From contig NZ_BAXA01000001.1 in assembly GCF_000698125.1 (NCBI RefSeq), positions 124,001 to 188,000 of the forward strand: a stretch of 64,000 nt of DNA. Reading direction: 5' to 3'. The notes beneath the pieces were generated by a model. That model had not been told where the DNA came from. It made no database searches and saw nothing but the letters and a program-made list of their open reading frames with translations. Each line of letters begins with the position of its first letter. The first letter of the stretch is position 1. A program made the position numbers and the translations under genes. Below, piece after piece: positions 46,636 to 55,377 of this stretch. Origin of the DNA: Geomicrobium sp. JCM 19038. Lineage in GTDB: Bacteria; Bacillota; Bacilli; Bacillales; Marinococcaceae.

Positions 46636-47990
46636 ATGGTTATGAGCCGGGAAAGTGTGTGTCATTTATTATCTTTACTTGACGTTGGCGTCCATATTAT
46701 TGATCAACATGGAGTGACGATGTACTACAACGATCAGATGGCAACGATTGAAGGCATGGACCCACAAGACGTCATTAACCGGCCAGTCCAAGAGGTTTTC
46801 TCTTTCAAACGCGTTGAAGACAGCACATTGCTCACGGCGATTCATACAAAACAGAGTTCACGATCTAGAAAACAATCCTATAAAAATGCTTATGGTCATG
46901 ATGTGACGACGATTAATCGGACGAGCCCATTATATGATGCAGAACGATGTATCGGTGCGGTCGAGTTGTCTCGAGATGTGACACGGTTAGAGCATTATAT
47001 GGAGCAAAGTGCAACGAAGCGGCAGAGTGAACGGTTTACGTTTGCTGATATTATCGGACATTCGAAAGCGTTGCTTCGTGTAATTGAAGAAGCAAAGCGG
47101 GCTACTCGAACGACGTCTTCGGTTCTAGTTATCGGTGAAACGGGGACTGGAAAAGAGTTGTTTGCTGAAAGTATTCATACTGGAAGTGAACGACAAAACG
47201 GTCCATACGTGACCCAAAACTGTGCAGCCATCCCAGAAACGTTGCTTGAGAGTATTTTGTTTGGAACCGCTACGGGAGCTTTTACTGGCGCAAAAGAAAA
47301 GGCTGGCTTGTTTGAACAAGCGAATGGGGGCACGTTGCTTTTAGATGAGCTCAATTCCTTGCCGATGGTGCTTCAAGCGAAACTGCTACGCGTCTTGCAA
47401 GATAAGCGCGTACGGCGTGTCGGTGCAATTCAAGATCAAAAAGTCGATGTAAGGGTCGTTGCAACGATGAACGAAGACCCAATCGTGGCAATTGATGAAG
47501 GAAGACTTCGTCGTGATTTGTATTACCGTCTAAACGTCGTTAGTCTTCACGTACCGCCTCTGCGGGAACGAAAAGAAGACATTGAGCCGCTCGTTTTCTC
47601 GTTCGTTAATAAATTTAACAAGCGATTCAATTTAAAGATTCGAGAAATGAGTGAAGGTTTATGCGCCAGTTGCTCGATCATGATTACCCAGGCAATGTAA
47701 GAGAACTGGAGCATGTTATAGAAGGAGCAATGAATTTTATCGACGACGAAGATGTTTGTTTACGACAAGAGCACCTGCCAAATTATTTTGCAGTAGTAGC
47801 AGACCGTTCTGAATCAGTGACAACATCACAAACCTTTCATGATTACATGTATGAACAAGAACGACAATACTTACAACGTGCTTTACAAGAACATCATGGA
47901 AACATTTCGCAAACAGCAAAATCCATTGGTATGAGTCGGCAGACACTTCAATACCGAATCAAAAAACTAAACATAAAGGAAGATACATGA
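46636..47990 (+). CDS. rocR: sigma-54-dependent activator RocR (one frame break)
   Basis: Activates arginine/ornithine catabolic genes. A PAS sensor domain covers about residues 1-120. The AAA+ domain has Walker A GETGTGKE (167-174) and the sigma-54 contact loop GAFTGA (214-219). A Fis-type helix-turn-helix ends the protein (NISQTAKSIGMSRQTLQYRIKK). The frame breaks near 47661; one added A gives SEGLMRQLLDHDYPGNVREL and about 451 residues (B. subtilis RocR 461). ATG 46636 follows AAAGGGG. The product probably acts on the rocD -24/-12 promoter; no upstream activating site was identified. Confidence 0.9.
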
Positions 47991-48625
47991 TGCTTCAAAA
48001 CGGTCTTTACGCAATCACAGCAGAAGAGTTGCATCCTGGACGCCCTCTTCTGGAAGTAATGGAAGAAACGCTTCAAGGCGGCGCCAAAATGATTCAATAT
48101 CGCGACAAAAAGGGTTCTAAGAAACAAGTCATTGAAAATGCAAGAGCGCTTTCTGCATTAGCCAAAAGCTACGATGTTCCGTTTATTATGAACGATCATT
48201 TAGATGTGGCACTGATTATTGATGCTGACGGGGTTCATTTTGGTCAAGATGACGTTCCGCTCACCGAAGCAAGAAAGCTACTCGGACCGAACAAGCTCAT
48301 CGGAATCTCTACACATTCTCTTGAAGAAGCAGTACGTGCAGAACGTGGTGGGGCGGATTATATCGGTGTAGGTCCAGTGTTTGCTACGGCTACGAAAAAA
48401 GATGCGCAACAAGAAATTGGTCTTACGTTGCTACAAGAAGTTGTCGAAGGTGTTGCCATTCCTACAGTTGCTATTGGTGGAATAAATCGGCAAAATGCAT
48501 TGTCAGTCATTGAAACAGGCGTAACACAAGTTGCTGTAATTAGTGATGTGTTACAAGCAACAGCGGTAAAACAAACAGCGCAAACGTTTCAAACTTTATA
48601 TGATCAGGGGAGAAAAAATGTTTAA
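47987..48625 (+). CDS. thiE: Thiamine phosphate synthase
   Basis: Joins the pyrimidine and thiazole parts of thiamine. 212 residues in a TIM barrel. Signatures are GGAKMIQYRDKKGSKKQ, FIMNDHLDVAL, DGVHFGQDD, ADYIGVGPVFAT and IPTVAIGGINRQN. Its start overlaps the rocR stop by four bases, an unusual pairing because no other thiamine gene is near. No TPP riboswitch precedes it, so its expression appears tied to rocR. Confidence 0.9.
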   Translation: MMLQNGLYAITAEELHPGRPLLEVMEETLQGGAKMIQYRDKKGSKKQVIENARALSALAKSYDVPFIMNDHLDVALIIDADGVHFGQDDVPLTEARKLLGPNKLIGISTHSLEEAVRAERGGADYIGVGPVFATATKKDAQQEIGLTLLQEVVEGVAIPTVAIGGINRQNALSVIETGVTQVAVISDVLQATAVKQTAQTFQTLYDQGRKNV

Positions 48626-49199
48626 AGGTAGCAACAAATGGATGTTAATTATACCAGGGGCGTTAATGGTTTTCCTTTTCGTCGGGGGATACTTTTATGT
48701 TTCAAGTGCAGATCGTATTGATCATGAACAATTAAAAGACACACTAACGTTAGAAGGGCACATTGAAGAAGAAACGGTATCTGTTCATTGGGACTGGGGA
48801 ATGCTTCCAGATGGAGAGATTGAAGGCGAAGAGTATGTTGGTGTGATGTTTTATGATGACAACGATGAACAAATTCACGGATCAGAAGTCGTGGATGCAT
48901 CGGTCACGTTATACCAAAGCGGCAACGAAACGAATGAACTTGAAGGAGATATTGTTGACGATGGTGTTATCTTCTCATTTCCAAACCGTCTAGATGCCTA
49001 TACTGTATACGGGGTTGAAGGAGAAGCAACAATTGAACTTGAAACAACGGTCGATCGTGCAGAAGTGTATTACTTGCACACGTGGGAAAACCATGCAGGA
49101 CAACGTGGAGACGACCCATCTTTTGAAGACCCACCGTTCCCTGGTATGGACGCTTATGATTATTTCTACTGGGTGAAAGAAATAGAGATCACGAACTAA
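48618..49199 (+). CDS. Hypothetical membrane-anchored acidic protein
   Basis: 193 residues. One N-terminal membrane segment (WMLIIPGALMVFLFVGGYFYV) precedes an acidic beta-rich extracellular domain rich in Asp, Glu, Tyr and Trp (YDYFYWVKEIEITN at the end). No family was recognised. ATG 48618 lies in the end of thiE with AGGGGAG ahead, so it is translationally linked to thiE. A terminator follows. Confidence 0.65.
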   Translation: MFKGSNKWMLIIPGALMVFLFVGGYFYVSSADRIDHEQLKDTLTLEGHIEEETVSVHWDWGMLPDGEIEGEEYVGVMFYDDNDEQIHGSEVVDASVTLYQSGNETNELEGDIVDDGVIFSFPNRLDAYTVYGVEGEATIELETTVDRAEVYYLHTWENHAGQRGDDPSFEDPPFPGMDAYDYFYWVKEIEITN

Positions 49200-49213
49200 A
49201 TTGAACAGCTTAA

Positions 49214-49251
49214 AAAAGACTGCAGCAAATGCATTTTGCTGCAGTCTTTTT
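49214..49251 (+). terminator. Terminator after rocR-thiE unit
   Basis: AAAAAGACTGCAGCAAA and its complement form a 17-base stem ending in T residues. Confidence 0.92.
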
Positions 49252-49356
49252 GCTGTTTCGTAAGTGCTTATAAATGATGTAAGTCTAAAGTCTTGTTTCG
49301 ATTGAATGATGATTGGGTAAAGTTACCTACTTAATTGAAATTGGAGGGCTTTTTAA

Positions 49357-49746
49357 ATGTATCGAATTACCATTGTAAACGTTGAGCATAAAGTTATTGG
49401 CATTCATTGGACGAGTGAATTAACTTCAGAAGGAGTTGAAGAAGCTAATCGTGACATTGAACGACTCATTCAACAATTCTCTACACCAGGATTTGATGTG
49501 CTCGTTTATATGCAGGATGTCACTGCGTTCAAACCAGAAACACAAAAAGCGATCGTAGCTCATCAGGAATGGCTGTTAGATGTTGGCATGCAGCGAGCAG
49601 CAGTAATTGTAAAAAGTCAAGTTGCTAAATTACAGTTAAAGCGAACGACAAGGCAATCCAAGCATAAACGAGAATTGCATTTTTTGAATGAAGACGAAGC
49701 GTTGTCATTTTTAATAGAAAACCCTGTGCATGAGCAAGTACTATAA
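49357..49746 (+). CDS. Hypothetical protein, SpoIIAA-like (STAS/SEC14) fold candidate
   Basis: 129 residues alternating strands and amphipathic helices (MYRITIVNVEHKVIGIHWTSEL, then FDVLVYMQDVTAFKPETQ, then AAVIVKSQVAKLQL). The pattern resembles the SpoIIAA-like group, but the match is from memory only. No signal peptide or membrane segment. ATG 49357 has TGGAGGG ahead. Confidence 0.55.
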   Translation: MYRITIVNVEHKVIGIHWTSELTSEGVEEANRDIERLIQQFSTPGFDVLVYMQDVTAFKPETQKAIVAHQEWLLDVGMQRAAVIVKSQVAKLQLKRTTRQSKHKRELHFLNEDEALSFLIENPVHEQVL

Positions 49747-49969
49747 TTGAACGAATAGGTGATCGATAACATGTACTTGATCAACTTTTAGGGCGATTAA
49801 AAATTCTCCAATGATGAAGTCGGTAAACATCAAGGCAGAGTTCACACCATTCAACGTGTTGAATCTTAGAAATTAAGTTTTTTTAGGTCATCAACAAAAA
49901 ATATGCAAAAATTGAGAAAGTGGATTACTATTATAAAAGAAAGAAATAAAACGATATTGAGGTCTAGAT
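49747..49969. other. Gap
   Basis: About 220 bases; no gene or clear signal. The sequence is AT-rich and its longest open frame is about 20 codons. Confidence 0.5.
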
Positions 49970-50254
49970 ATGTGGGTAATCTTAGGGGTTATTGCAATCG
50001 TTGCAACTTTTATAAATCTTTATCTGTATAAAGCAGGTAAGGATTATAAGCTTGCTATGGCATTGGGATTGTCATTTACAGCATTAACACTTTGTGCAGA
50101 ATATAGTCTCGTATCTCAGTGGGTGAAAGTCGAAGATTGGGCTGCATTATTGGATGTGGTACCGAGCATGGAACGGGCTTTATGGTTTTTGACAATGGTC
50201 TCCATCACGCTGAATATAGCACCGATCATTTTAGAGCTAAAAGGTAAGAGATAA
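49970..50254 (+). CDS. Hypothetical small membrane protein
   Basis: 94 residues with three membrane segments (MWVILGVIAIVATFINLYLY, LAMALGLSFTALTLC and ALWFLTMVSITLNIAPIIL). No family recognised. ATG 49970 has the weak site TTGAGG. The unit is closed by a terminator. Confidence 0.55.
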   Translation: MWVILGVIAIVATFINLYLYKAGKDYKLAMALGLSFTALTLCAEYSLVSQWVKVEDWAALLDVVPSMERALWFLTMVSITLNIAPIILELKGKR

Positions 50255-50289
50255 AAACTCATGGTTACTCTATCAATCGTTTAAAAGAC

Positions 50290-50329
50290 AAAAAACAGAT
50301 CTTCCATTTTTGTGGAATTTCTGTTTTTT
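50290..50329 (+). terminator. Terminator before comG
   Basis: AAAAAACAGA and TCTGTTTTTT pair around an inner TTCCA/TGGAA stem. Confidence 0.75.
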
Positions 50330-50460
50330 CTATGAATGTGATTAGTAAACGTCACTACCTTTTCGTAAAAAATAACAAAATAAAAGAAGGAATCTGTAGT
50401 TCATTGTCGAATTTGTACGATTGAGAGAGTTGACACGAAGCAAGAAAGGAAGGTGAAGCA

Positions 50461-51411
50461 TTGGGTGGAATCGTGTATGAAGATGTTCATTCATTGTTCC
50501 AAGCGGCATTTTTAGAACGTGCGACAGATGTGCATTTTCATCCGCTTAAAGAGCAAACACTCGTCTATTTTCGGAAACAAGGGGTTTTATTGGAACATAG
50601 TCGCCTTCCACGCAAACTTAGCGACAAGCTTATTGCACATTTGAAGTTCCAGTCAGGCATGGATATTGGGGAGCGAAGGATGCCTCAAGACGGTTCGCTA
50701 TCGTTTCAGTTTGGTGAAGAACACGTTGCGATTCGGCTTTCAACGATGCCCATTACCTTTGGTGAACGCTTAGCTGCTCGATTACTTCCGCTTTCAAATC
50801 AATATCAAATCGAGACCCTAACGACGGACGTTAGCGCTAAGAATCAACTGCAGCAATTTTGTACACTTACCCACGGATTAATTCTACTCACAGGGCCAAC
50901 GGGTTCTGGTAAGACAACAACGATGTATGCCCTTCTTGAAGAAGTATCAAACGATCAACTCCGCCACATCATTTCTGTAGAAGACCCTATTGAAAAACCC
51001 AATCCACTTTATACCCAATTGCAAGTGAATGAACAAGCTGGATTAAGTTATGCGAACGCATTAAAGGCGGCGCTTCGTCACGATCCGGATGTGCTTATGA
51101 TCGGAGAGGTTCGAGATGAAATAACCGCCAAAATTGCAGTGAGAGCCGCAATGACAGGTCATCTCGTACTCACGTCGTTACACACGAGACATCCTGCAGG
51201 TGCACTCGTTAGGTTAATGGAATTTGGCCTTAGCACAAATTATTTGTATGAAAGTGTCGTTGCTGTTGTATCACAAACACTTGTTGCTGATCCGTCAGGT
51301 AGGATGGCTTCTTATCAATTTTTAAGTGGTGAGCCTTTGCAGACGCAACTCGCACGTTGCCAAGAGCAGAATTTACTGGACCATGAATTGCCACTCGGTA
51401 CGTATGTATGA
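50461..51411 (+). CDS. comGA: Competence traffic ATPase ComGA
   Basis: The secretion-type ATPase that powers assembly of the competence pseudopilus for DNA uptake. 316 residues, shorter than B. subtilis ComGA (356). Walker A is GPTGSGKT (145-152), the Asp box VEDPIEKP follows, and Walker B lies in DVLMIGEVRD. The His box is TSLHTRHPAGAL. TTG 50461 follows AAAGGAAGGTG. It is the first gene of the comG operon; no clear ComK box was found upstream. comGB overlaps by four bases. Confidence 0.93.
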   Translation: MGGIVYEDVHSLFQAAFLERATDVHFHPLKEQTLVYFRKQGVLLEHSRLPRKLSDKLIAHLKFQSGMDIGERRMPQDGSLSFQFGEEHVAIRLSTMPITFGERLAARLLPLSNQYQIETLTTDVSAKNQLQQFCTLTHGLILLTGPTGSGKTTTMYALLEEVSNDQLRHIISVEDPIEKPNPLYTQLQVNEQAGLSYANALKAALRHDPDVLMIGEVRDEITAKIAVRAAMTGHLVLTSLHTRHPAGALVRLMEFGLSTNYLYESVVAVVSQTLVADPSGRMASYQFLSGEPLQTQLARCQEQNLLDHELPLGTYV

Positions 51412-52445
51412 AGAAAAAGTGGAAAGCAAGTGACAAAGCGAACTTTTTCTTGAATTTAAGTCGTCTGCTTGAACGCGGGTACACGTTGCATCACGGTGCC
51501 TCGTTATTAGGGATACAAGACGGTCCTTATGCGAAATCAATCATTGCGAATTGGTTGAAGGCACTCGGGGAAGGAAAGTCTTGGGGAGAGGCGTTGGAGC
51601 GATTAGAATTGCCTAACGATATTCAAGCTTATTTATTTTTTTCAGAACGATATGGACGACTAAATCGAGGGTTTTATTATGCAGGACGGATGTTAAAAGA
51701 GCGTGAAAAAATCAAACAACAATTCATGACAATTGCAAGGTATCCAATTTTGTTAATTTGGATCATCGCAATGTTATTTTCCTTTATGGTTTTCTTCGTG
51801 TTTCCTCAATTCGAAGCGTTATTTCAAACGATGGATATTGAATACCCCGCAATTACAACGATGACCTTCCTATTTTTTCAATCGATTCCTTATGGTTTTC
51901 TTCTGCTTTTGATCGTGTTCACAATCGGTGTGATCTATTATTATGGGTCATTTAAGAACAAAACGAGCCTAGAACAATATAAGTTCATACTAAAAATTCC
52001 CCTCATTAATCGACTGCTTCGTATGTATGTGACGTATTCTTTTAGCCTCCAGTTCGGGCAATTGTTAAAAGGGGGATTGCACGTTTTAGATGTGCTTACT
52101 GTGTTTGTCGACCAAAGCCGCCTGTCTATTCTTAAAGAAGAAGGAGAACGAATGAAAGAAGAATTAAACGAAGGGTTGCAGTTTTCAGACGTTGTCGTGA
52201 ACAGTGGTTGCTACACAGCAGAATTTAAAGAAATTATTCAACACGGTCAGCAAACGGGAAAACTTGCAGATGATTTGATCCACTATAGTGAAATGCTTTG
52301 GAATGATTTATTACAACGTGTGCAGCAAATCACGATGACAATTCAGCCGATATTATTTCTCGTTATTGGACTGTTTATGTTGTTGCTCTTTCTGTCTATA
52401 TTCTTACCGATTTTTCAATTGATAACGTCGATCGACGCCTATTAA
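51408..52445 (+). CDS. comGB: Competence pseudopilus platform protein ComGB
   Basis: The polytopic inner-membrane platform of the competence pilus, GspF/PilC family. 345 residues, two F-domains separated by membrane segments (YPILLIWIIAMLFSFMVFFVFPQFEAL and the C-terminal FLVIGLFMLLLFLSIFLPIFQLI). It ends with FQLITSIDAY, typical of the family. ATG 51408 overlaps comGA. A small extra gene follows before comGC. Confidence 0.93.
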   Translation: MKKKWKASDKANFFLNLSRLLERGYTLHHGASLLGIQDGPYAKSIIANWLKALGEGKSWGEALERLELPNDIQAYLFFSERYGRLNRGFYYAGRMLKEREKIKQQFMTIARYPILLIWIIAMLFSFMVFFVFPQFEALFQTMDIEYPAITTMTFLFFQSIPYGFLLLLIVFTIGVIYYYGSFKNKTSLEQYKFILKIPLINRLLRMYVTYSFSLQFGQLLKGGLHVLDVLTVFVDQSRLSILKEEGERMKEELNEGLQFSDVVVNSGCYTAEFKEIIQHGQQTGKLADDLIHYSEMLWNDLLQRVQQITMTIQPILFLVIGLFMLLLFLSIFLPIFQLITSIDAY

Positions 52446-52456
52446 AGGAGGGTAAT

Positions 52457-52597
52457 ATGTTAATCAATGAACAAAAGCGAAGCGAAGTGGAGCATGCACT
52501 TGAACGACTTGAACAGCGGATGCATCGACTTGAAATTCAGCAATGTTTAGACATAGAGCTGCTGCTGAAACGCATGTATGAGAGGGAACAGCGATGA
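52457..52597 (+). CDS. Small helical protein between comGB and comGC
   Basis: A 46-residue open frame, MLINEQKRSEVEHALERL at the start and MYEREQR at the end. It is predicted to be one long amphipathic helix with heptad-like Leu and Arg/Glu spacing (LERLEQRMHRLEI). It begins at ATG 52457 behind a perfect AAAGGAGGG, and its stop overlaps the comGC start as ATGA. I know no such gene in the B. subtilis comG operon. The tight fit into the operon and the strong ribosome site support translation. Confidence 0.75.
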   Translation: MLINEQKRSEVEHALERLEQRMHRLEIQQCLDIELLLKRMYEREQR

Positions 52598-52923
52598 TGA
52601 ATCTAATCCGGCGTTTTTACCATGATCAAAAAGGGTTTACGCTTATTGAAATGATGATCGTGTTGCTGATTATTTCAATTTTGTTGCTCGTCGCGGTTCC
52701 CAATATGGTGAAAAATAGCGATGTTGCACATTCAAAAAGTTGTGAAGCAACGGTCGATCTCATTCAATCTCAAGTCGGTAGTTTTTCAGTGGAATCAGGG
52801 AAGAGGGCCGAAGACATTACATTGAATGATCTATCAGGCTATATCGAGCGAACAACGTGTTCAGACGGGACAGAGTTAGAAATTGTAAACGGTATTGTGC
52901 GTGCAAAAACGTCTAATTCGTAA
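52594..52923 (+). CDS. comGC: Major competence pseudopilin ComGC
   Basis: The main subunit of the competence pilus, 109 residues. It has the prepilin cleavage site KG|FTLIEMM, then the hydrophobic stem IVLLIISILLLVAVPN. Two Cys (C46 area SKSCEA and TTCSDG) may form the stabilising disulphide. It starts inside the end of the small ORF. ComC peptidase (not in the window) should process it. Confidence 0.95.
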   Translation: MMNLIRRFYHDQKGFTLIEMMIVLLIISILLLVAVPNMVKNSDVAHSKSCEATVDLIQSQVGSFSVESGKRAEDITLNDLSGYIERTTCSDGTELEIVNGIVRAKTSNS

Positions 52924-53368
52924 AGAAGGCTTTACACTCATTGAAATGGCGATTGTCTTGTTGATCGTAAGTATTTGTGCGTTCGTCTCAGTTGCTATTT
53001 CAACGGAGTTAATGAAACAACGAGCAACAGATGCTTTTATCGAGCAATTCGTCACGGATTTGTATTTTGCTCAGCAACAGGCGATGGCGAACAGTCAGAC
53101 GGTGCATGTACACGTTCAGACAGAAGCGTTACTGTACGAAGTGAAGATGGATGATCGTGTGCTCCGTTCTCATCCATTTCCTGAAGACATGCGGGCAGCG
53201 GGATTAACGATGGCTCCGGATCAAATCATGTTTCGAACGAATGGTAATTTACGGTATTCAGGCTCATTTCAATTTGAAGGAAAACGTCACAATTATCGAT
53301 TTGTGTTTTTGATCGGTTCAGGGAGATTTTATTATGTTAAATCAAAGTCAAGGGTTCACACTCATTGA
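52901..53368 (+). CDS. comGD: Minor competence pseudopilin ComGD
   Basis: A minor prepilin, about 155 residues, with cleavage site EG|FTLIEMA and hydrophobic stem IVLLIVSICAFVSVAI. The start is GTG 52901 (or TTG 52895). It overlaps comGC by about 25 bases and has no strong ribosome site, so coupling is likely. The rest is beta-rich (QQAMANSQTVHVHVQT). Confidence 0.88.
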   Translation: MQKRLIRKEGFTLIEMAIVLLIVSICAFVSVAISTELMKQRATDAFIEQFVTDLYFAQQQAMANSQTVHVHVQTEALLYEVKMDDRVLRSHPFPEDMRAAGLTMAPDQIMFRTNGNLRYSGSFQFEGKRHNYRFVFLIGSGRFYYVKSKSRVHTH

Positions 53369-53606
53369 AGTTGTCTCGGCGTTGTTGTTGCTGTCAATTT
53401 TAAGTGCCAGTATCGTACCAGTTTTGCATGCGATTTATGAAGAGAGAGCCGACGTGTCTCATGAATTTAAAGCCATATCCATGCTCATTAGTGATGAAAA
53501 GGCGACCGGAACGATGTATCAATCGTTTACCGATGGTGAAGTACAGTGTCTTTCTTGGGAGCATTGGCGTAAAAGGGAGCGATCCGTTTGTCTCGAACTT
53601 CCATGA
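53334..53606 (+). CDS. comGE: Minor competence pseudopilin ComGE
   Basis: 90 residues, with prepilin site QG|FTLIEVV and stem SALLLLSILSASIVPVL. It overlaps comGD by 35 bases and comGF by 19. ComGE is one of the minor subunits thought to form the pilus tip complex. Confidence 0.85.
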   Translation: MLNQSQGFTLIEVVSALLLLSILSASIVPVLHAIYEERADVSHEFKAISMLISDEKATGTMYQSFTDGEVQCLSWEHWRKRERSVCLELP

Positions 53607-54055
53607 ATAATCAAGGGTTTACACTGCTTGAAACGGTGATCGCGATGATGATTTTCTTTTCAATTCTGTATGTCGTCCCTCTACTTTATGGCGCGATCCA
53701 TCCTCCGCAAAGTGAACGAGGTGAGCAACGTCAAGAGCTACTCGTATTATTTCAACAACTACAAAAAGAAAGTCTTTATAGTGTGTCTTATGACATTCCA
53801 AACCCGCATCGTTTAGAAATGACGGATGTTGAAGGGACGGTGCGAACGATCCAAATGCAAAATAACCAACTGATTATGAGAGTGAACAATCAAGGTCATA
53901 CGATTATGTTGAACGCTTTAGAGCGCTTTGAAGTTCGCAGAGTAAATAGAGGAGTTGTCATTACAATTACCCTTCAGAATGAGCGTCATTCGCTTTCACT
54001 TTCAGACGTGATCATCGAGAAAGGAGAATGGCTATCGGTGAAAAGGGAGCTATAA
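53588..54055 (+). CDS. comGF: Minor competence pseudopilin ComGF
   Basis: 155 residues from TTG 53588 (GGAG eight bases ahead); ATG 53603 is an alternative. The prepilin site is QG|FTLLETV, followed by a hydrophobic stem. The C-terminal part matches the ComGF pattern of alternating strands (VEGTVRTIQMQNNQLIMRV). comGG overlaps its end by 28 bases. Confidence 0.88.
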   Translation: MSRTSMNNQGFTLLETVIAMMIFFSILYVVPLLYGAIHPPQSERGEQRQELLVLFQQLQKESLYSVSYDIPNPHRLEMTDVEGTVRTIQMQNNQLIMRVNNQGHTIMLNALERFEVRRVNRGVVITITLQNERHSLSLSDVIIEKGEWLSVKREL

Positions 54056-54468
54056 TGCCGTTGATCCTCGTGTTGTGTTTTGTGTTCAGCGCGCTCGTTG
54101 CAACGCAAGCGCTTCTTTTTTTAACAGAAAAACAAATGGTTACGTCGTATCAGCATTATATGCAAGCCTCACTGCTCATCGAGAAGTCAAAAAAAGAGTG
54201 GTGGCGGCAGTTTGAACGTGGTGATGACAAGCGAGCGGGCACGTATCGCTATGATTCTGGAACAGTGAGTTATACACAAAAAGCGGCGAGTAGTGATTAC
54301 GATGAAGTCGTGTTCACATCGAAAACGACTGCCGACACGACATTTGTTCATCGGTTTTACATTATGCGAATCGACGTTGAAGAAGATGAAGCGAATGAAG
54401 ACGATTATGAACCTTCCAACCACGAGTTGGAAGGTCTTTTAGGTTTAACAATCGTTTCGTTTGCATAA
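54028..54468 (+). CDS. comGG: Competence protein ComGG
   Basis: The last comG gene. An N-terminal hydrophobic helix (IMPLILVLCFVFSALVATQALLF) has no typical prepilin site, as known for ComGG. The frame reads 146 residues. Its last 20 codons run through a terminator-like hairpin at 54411-54435. A missing base near 54405 would instead end the protein at TGA 54408-54410, just before the hairpin, so the true C terminus is uncertain. Confidence 0.75.
   Translation: MAIGEKGAIMPLILVLCFVFSALVATQALLFLTEKQMVTSYQHYMQASLLIEKSKKEWWRQFERGDDKRAGTYRYDSGTVSYTQKAASSDYDEVVFTSKTTADTTFVHRFYIMRIDVEEDEANEDDYEPSNHELEGLLGLTIVSFA
54411..54440 (+). terminator. Terminator of the comG operon
   Basis: Perfect ten-base arms (54411-54420 and 54426-54435) with a five-base loop and then TCTTTT. 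It overlaps the 3' end of the comGG reading frame. Confidence 0.75.
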
Positions 54469-54506
54469 AATAAGAACAAATGTTCTTTAAAAGGTGGTGG
54501 AGGTCT

Positions 54507-54716
54507 TTGCAAACCATTCTCGAGACATCGTGTGTAAAACGTCAGAAGCTTTGTATGATCTACAAAAGTGAAGGTGGTAATTTCACGAAGCGAGTCGTAC
54601 GTATTCAAACGTATGACGACCGTTTAATAAATGCGTGGTGCTTTAAGAGTCAAGCGTATCGACGATTTTTACGGAAAAATATTTTGGCAATCGAACCTGT
54701 AAATACGTATGGATAA
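54507..54716 (+). CDS. Small WYL-like protein
   Basis: About 69 residues. The core KLCMIYKSEGGNFTKRVVRIQ, followed by RLINAWCFKSQAYRRFLRKNI, resembles a minimal WYL domain (a ligand-binding fold of regulators) but lacks a DNA-binding part. TTG 54507 is chosen because AAAGGTGG lies nine bases ahead; ATG 54480 has no site. The function is unknown. Confidence 0.55.
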   Translation: MQTILETSCVKRQKLCMIYKSEGGNFTKRVVRIQTYDDRLINAWCFKSQAYRRFLRKNILAIEPVNTYG

Positions 54717-54760
54717 ATCGTCACAAAACCGTCAATGATAAGGAAAAGGAGTTGATCTAG

Positions 54761-54991
54761 ATGAACCCGAATCCTTATTTGAAATATCTAGTTGAATCAT
54801 TTCTAAAAGGGCTAGAGAACTTTTTTTCGCATGAAACAAGTTATTGGGAGCGCAGAAAGACGCGAAAGAAAAGGAAAGTAAAGCTGTTTACAATGTTTGG
54901 AATGGTGCCGACTGCAATGAAAATTTCGTACCGTCAAGCAAGAAAAAAACAGCCGACACGTTTTATCTTGGCAAACCGCAGGGAAAAGTAA
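54761..54991 (+). CDS. yqzE: YqzE-like protein
   Basis: 76 residues. An N-terminal helical start (NPYLKYLVESFLKGLENFF) precedes a very basic stretch and the conserved end LFTMFGMVPTAMKISYRQ. This fits YqzE, which follows comGG in B. subtilis. Function unknown. ATG 54761 follows AAAAGGAG. Confidence 0.7.
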   Translation: MNPNPYLKYLVESFLKGLENFFSHETSYWERRKTRKKRKVKLFTMFGMVPTAMKISYRQARKKQPTRFILANRREK

Positions 54992-55073
54992 TTTACAACG
55001 ACACAAAAATTCATATATAATGTGAGTATCGAGATGGACAATCTTTTGAGTTTCGCAGCAAGGAGGGAACAAT

Positions 55074-55328
55074 ATGAACAACGAAATGGGCCGGATGTTC
55101 CGTGTTATGGGGTTCTGGACAGGGATCTTTGCTGTCTTGTTCTTCGTCGGGAACATGTATGAAATGGCACTTATTTTCTTTGCGAATACGGCAGCTTTTG
55201 TTGGATTAGGCTTTATGAACTTGTCAGAGCGTAATTACATTTACATCTTTGGCGCTTACTTAACACTGTTTATGGTTGTGTTTTCCGTATACTCGATTTT
55301 CATTATGGAACCGTCATTTGGCCACTAA
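55074..55328 (+). CDS. yqgY: DUF2626 membrane protein YqgY
   Basis: 84 residues with three membrane segments, ending in the conserved YLTLFMVVFSVYSIFIME. The family and place next to yqgX match YqgY. ATG 55074 has a strong AAGGAGGGAA site. Function unknown. Confidence 0.8.
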   Translation: MNNEMGRMFRVMGFWTGIFAVLFFVGNMYEMALIFFANTAAFVGLGFMNLSERNYIYIFGAYLTLFMVVFSVYSIFIMEPSFGH

Positions 55329-55345
55329 ACAAAATGAACATACAT

Positions 55346-55369
55346 AAAAGGCGGTTTTGGCCGCCTTTT
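55346..55369. terminator. Terminator between yqgY and yqgX
   Basis: AAAAGGCGG and CCGCCTTTT around TTTTGG; it can serve both converging genes. Confidence 0.88.
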
Positions 55370-55377
55370 CGAATGTT

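Noticed and set aside
50255-50460. ComK box ahead of comGA
   Set aside because: AAAA-N5-TTTT pairs with valid spacing were not found; nearby A and T runs do not fit.
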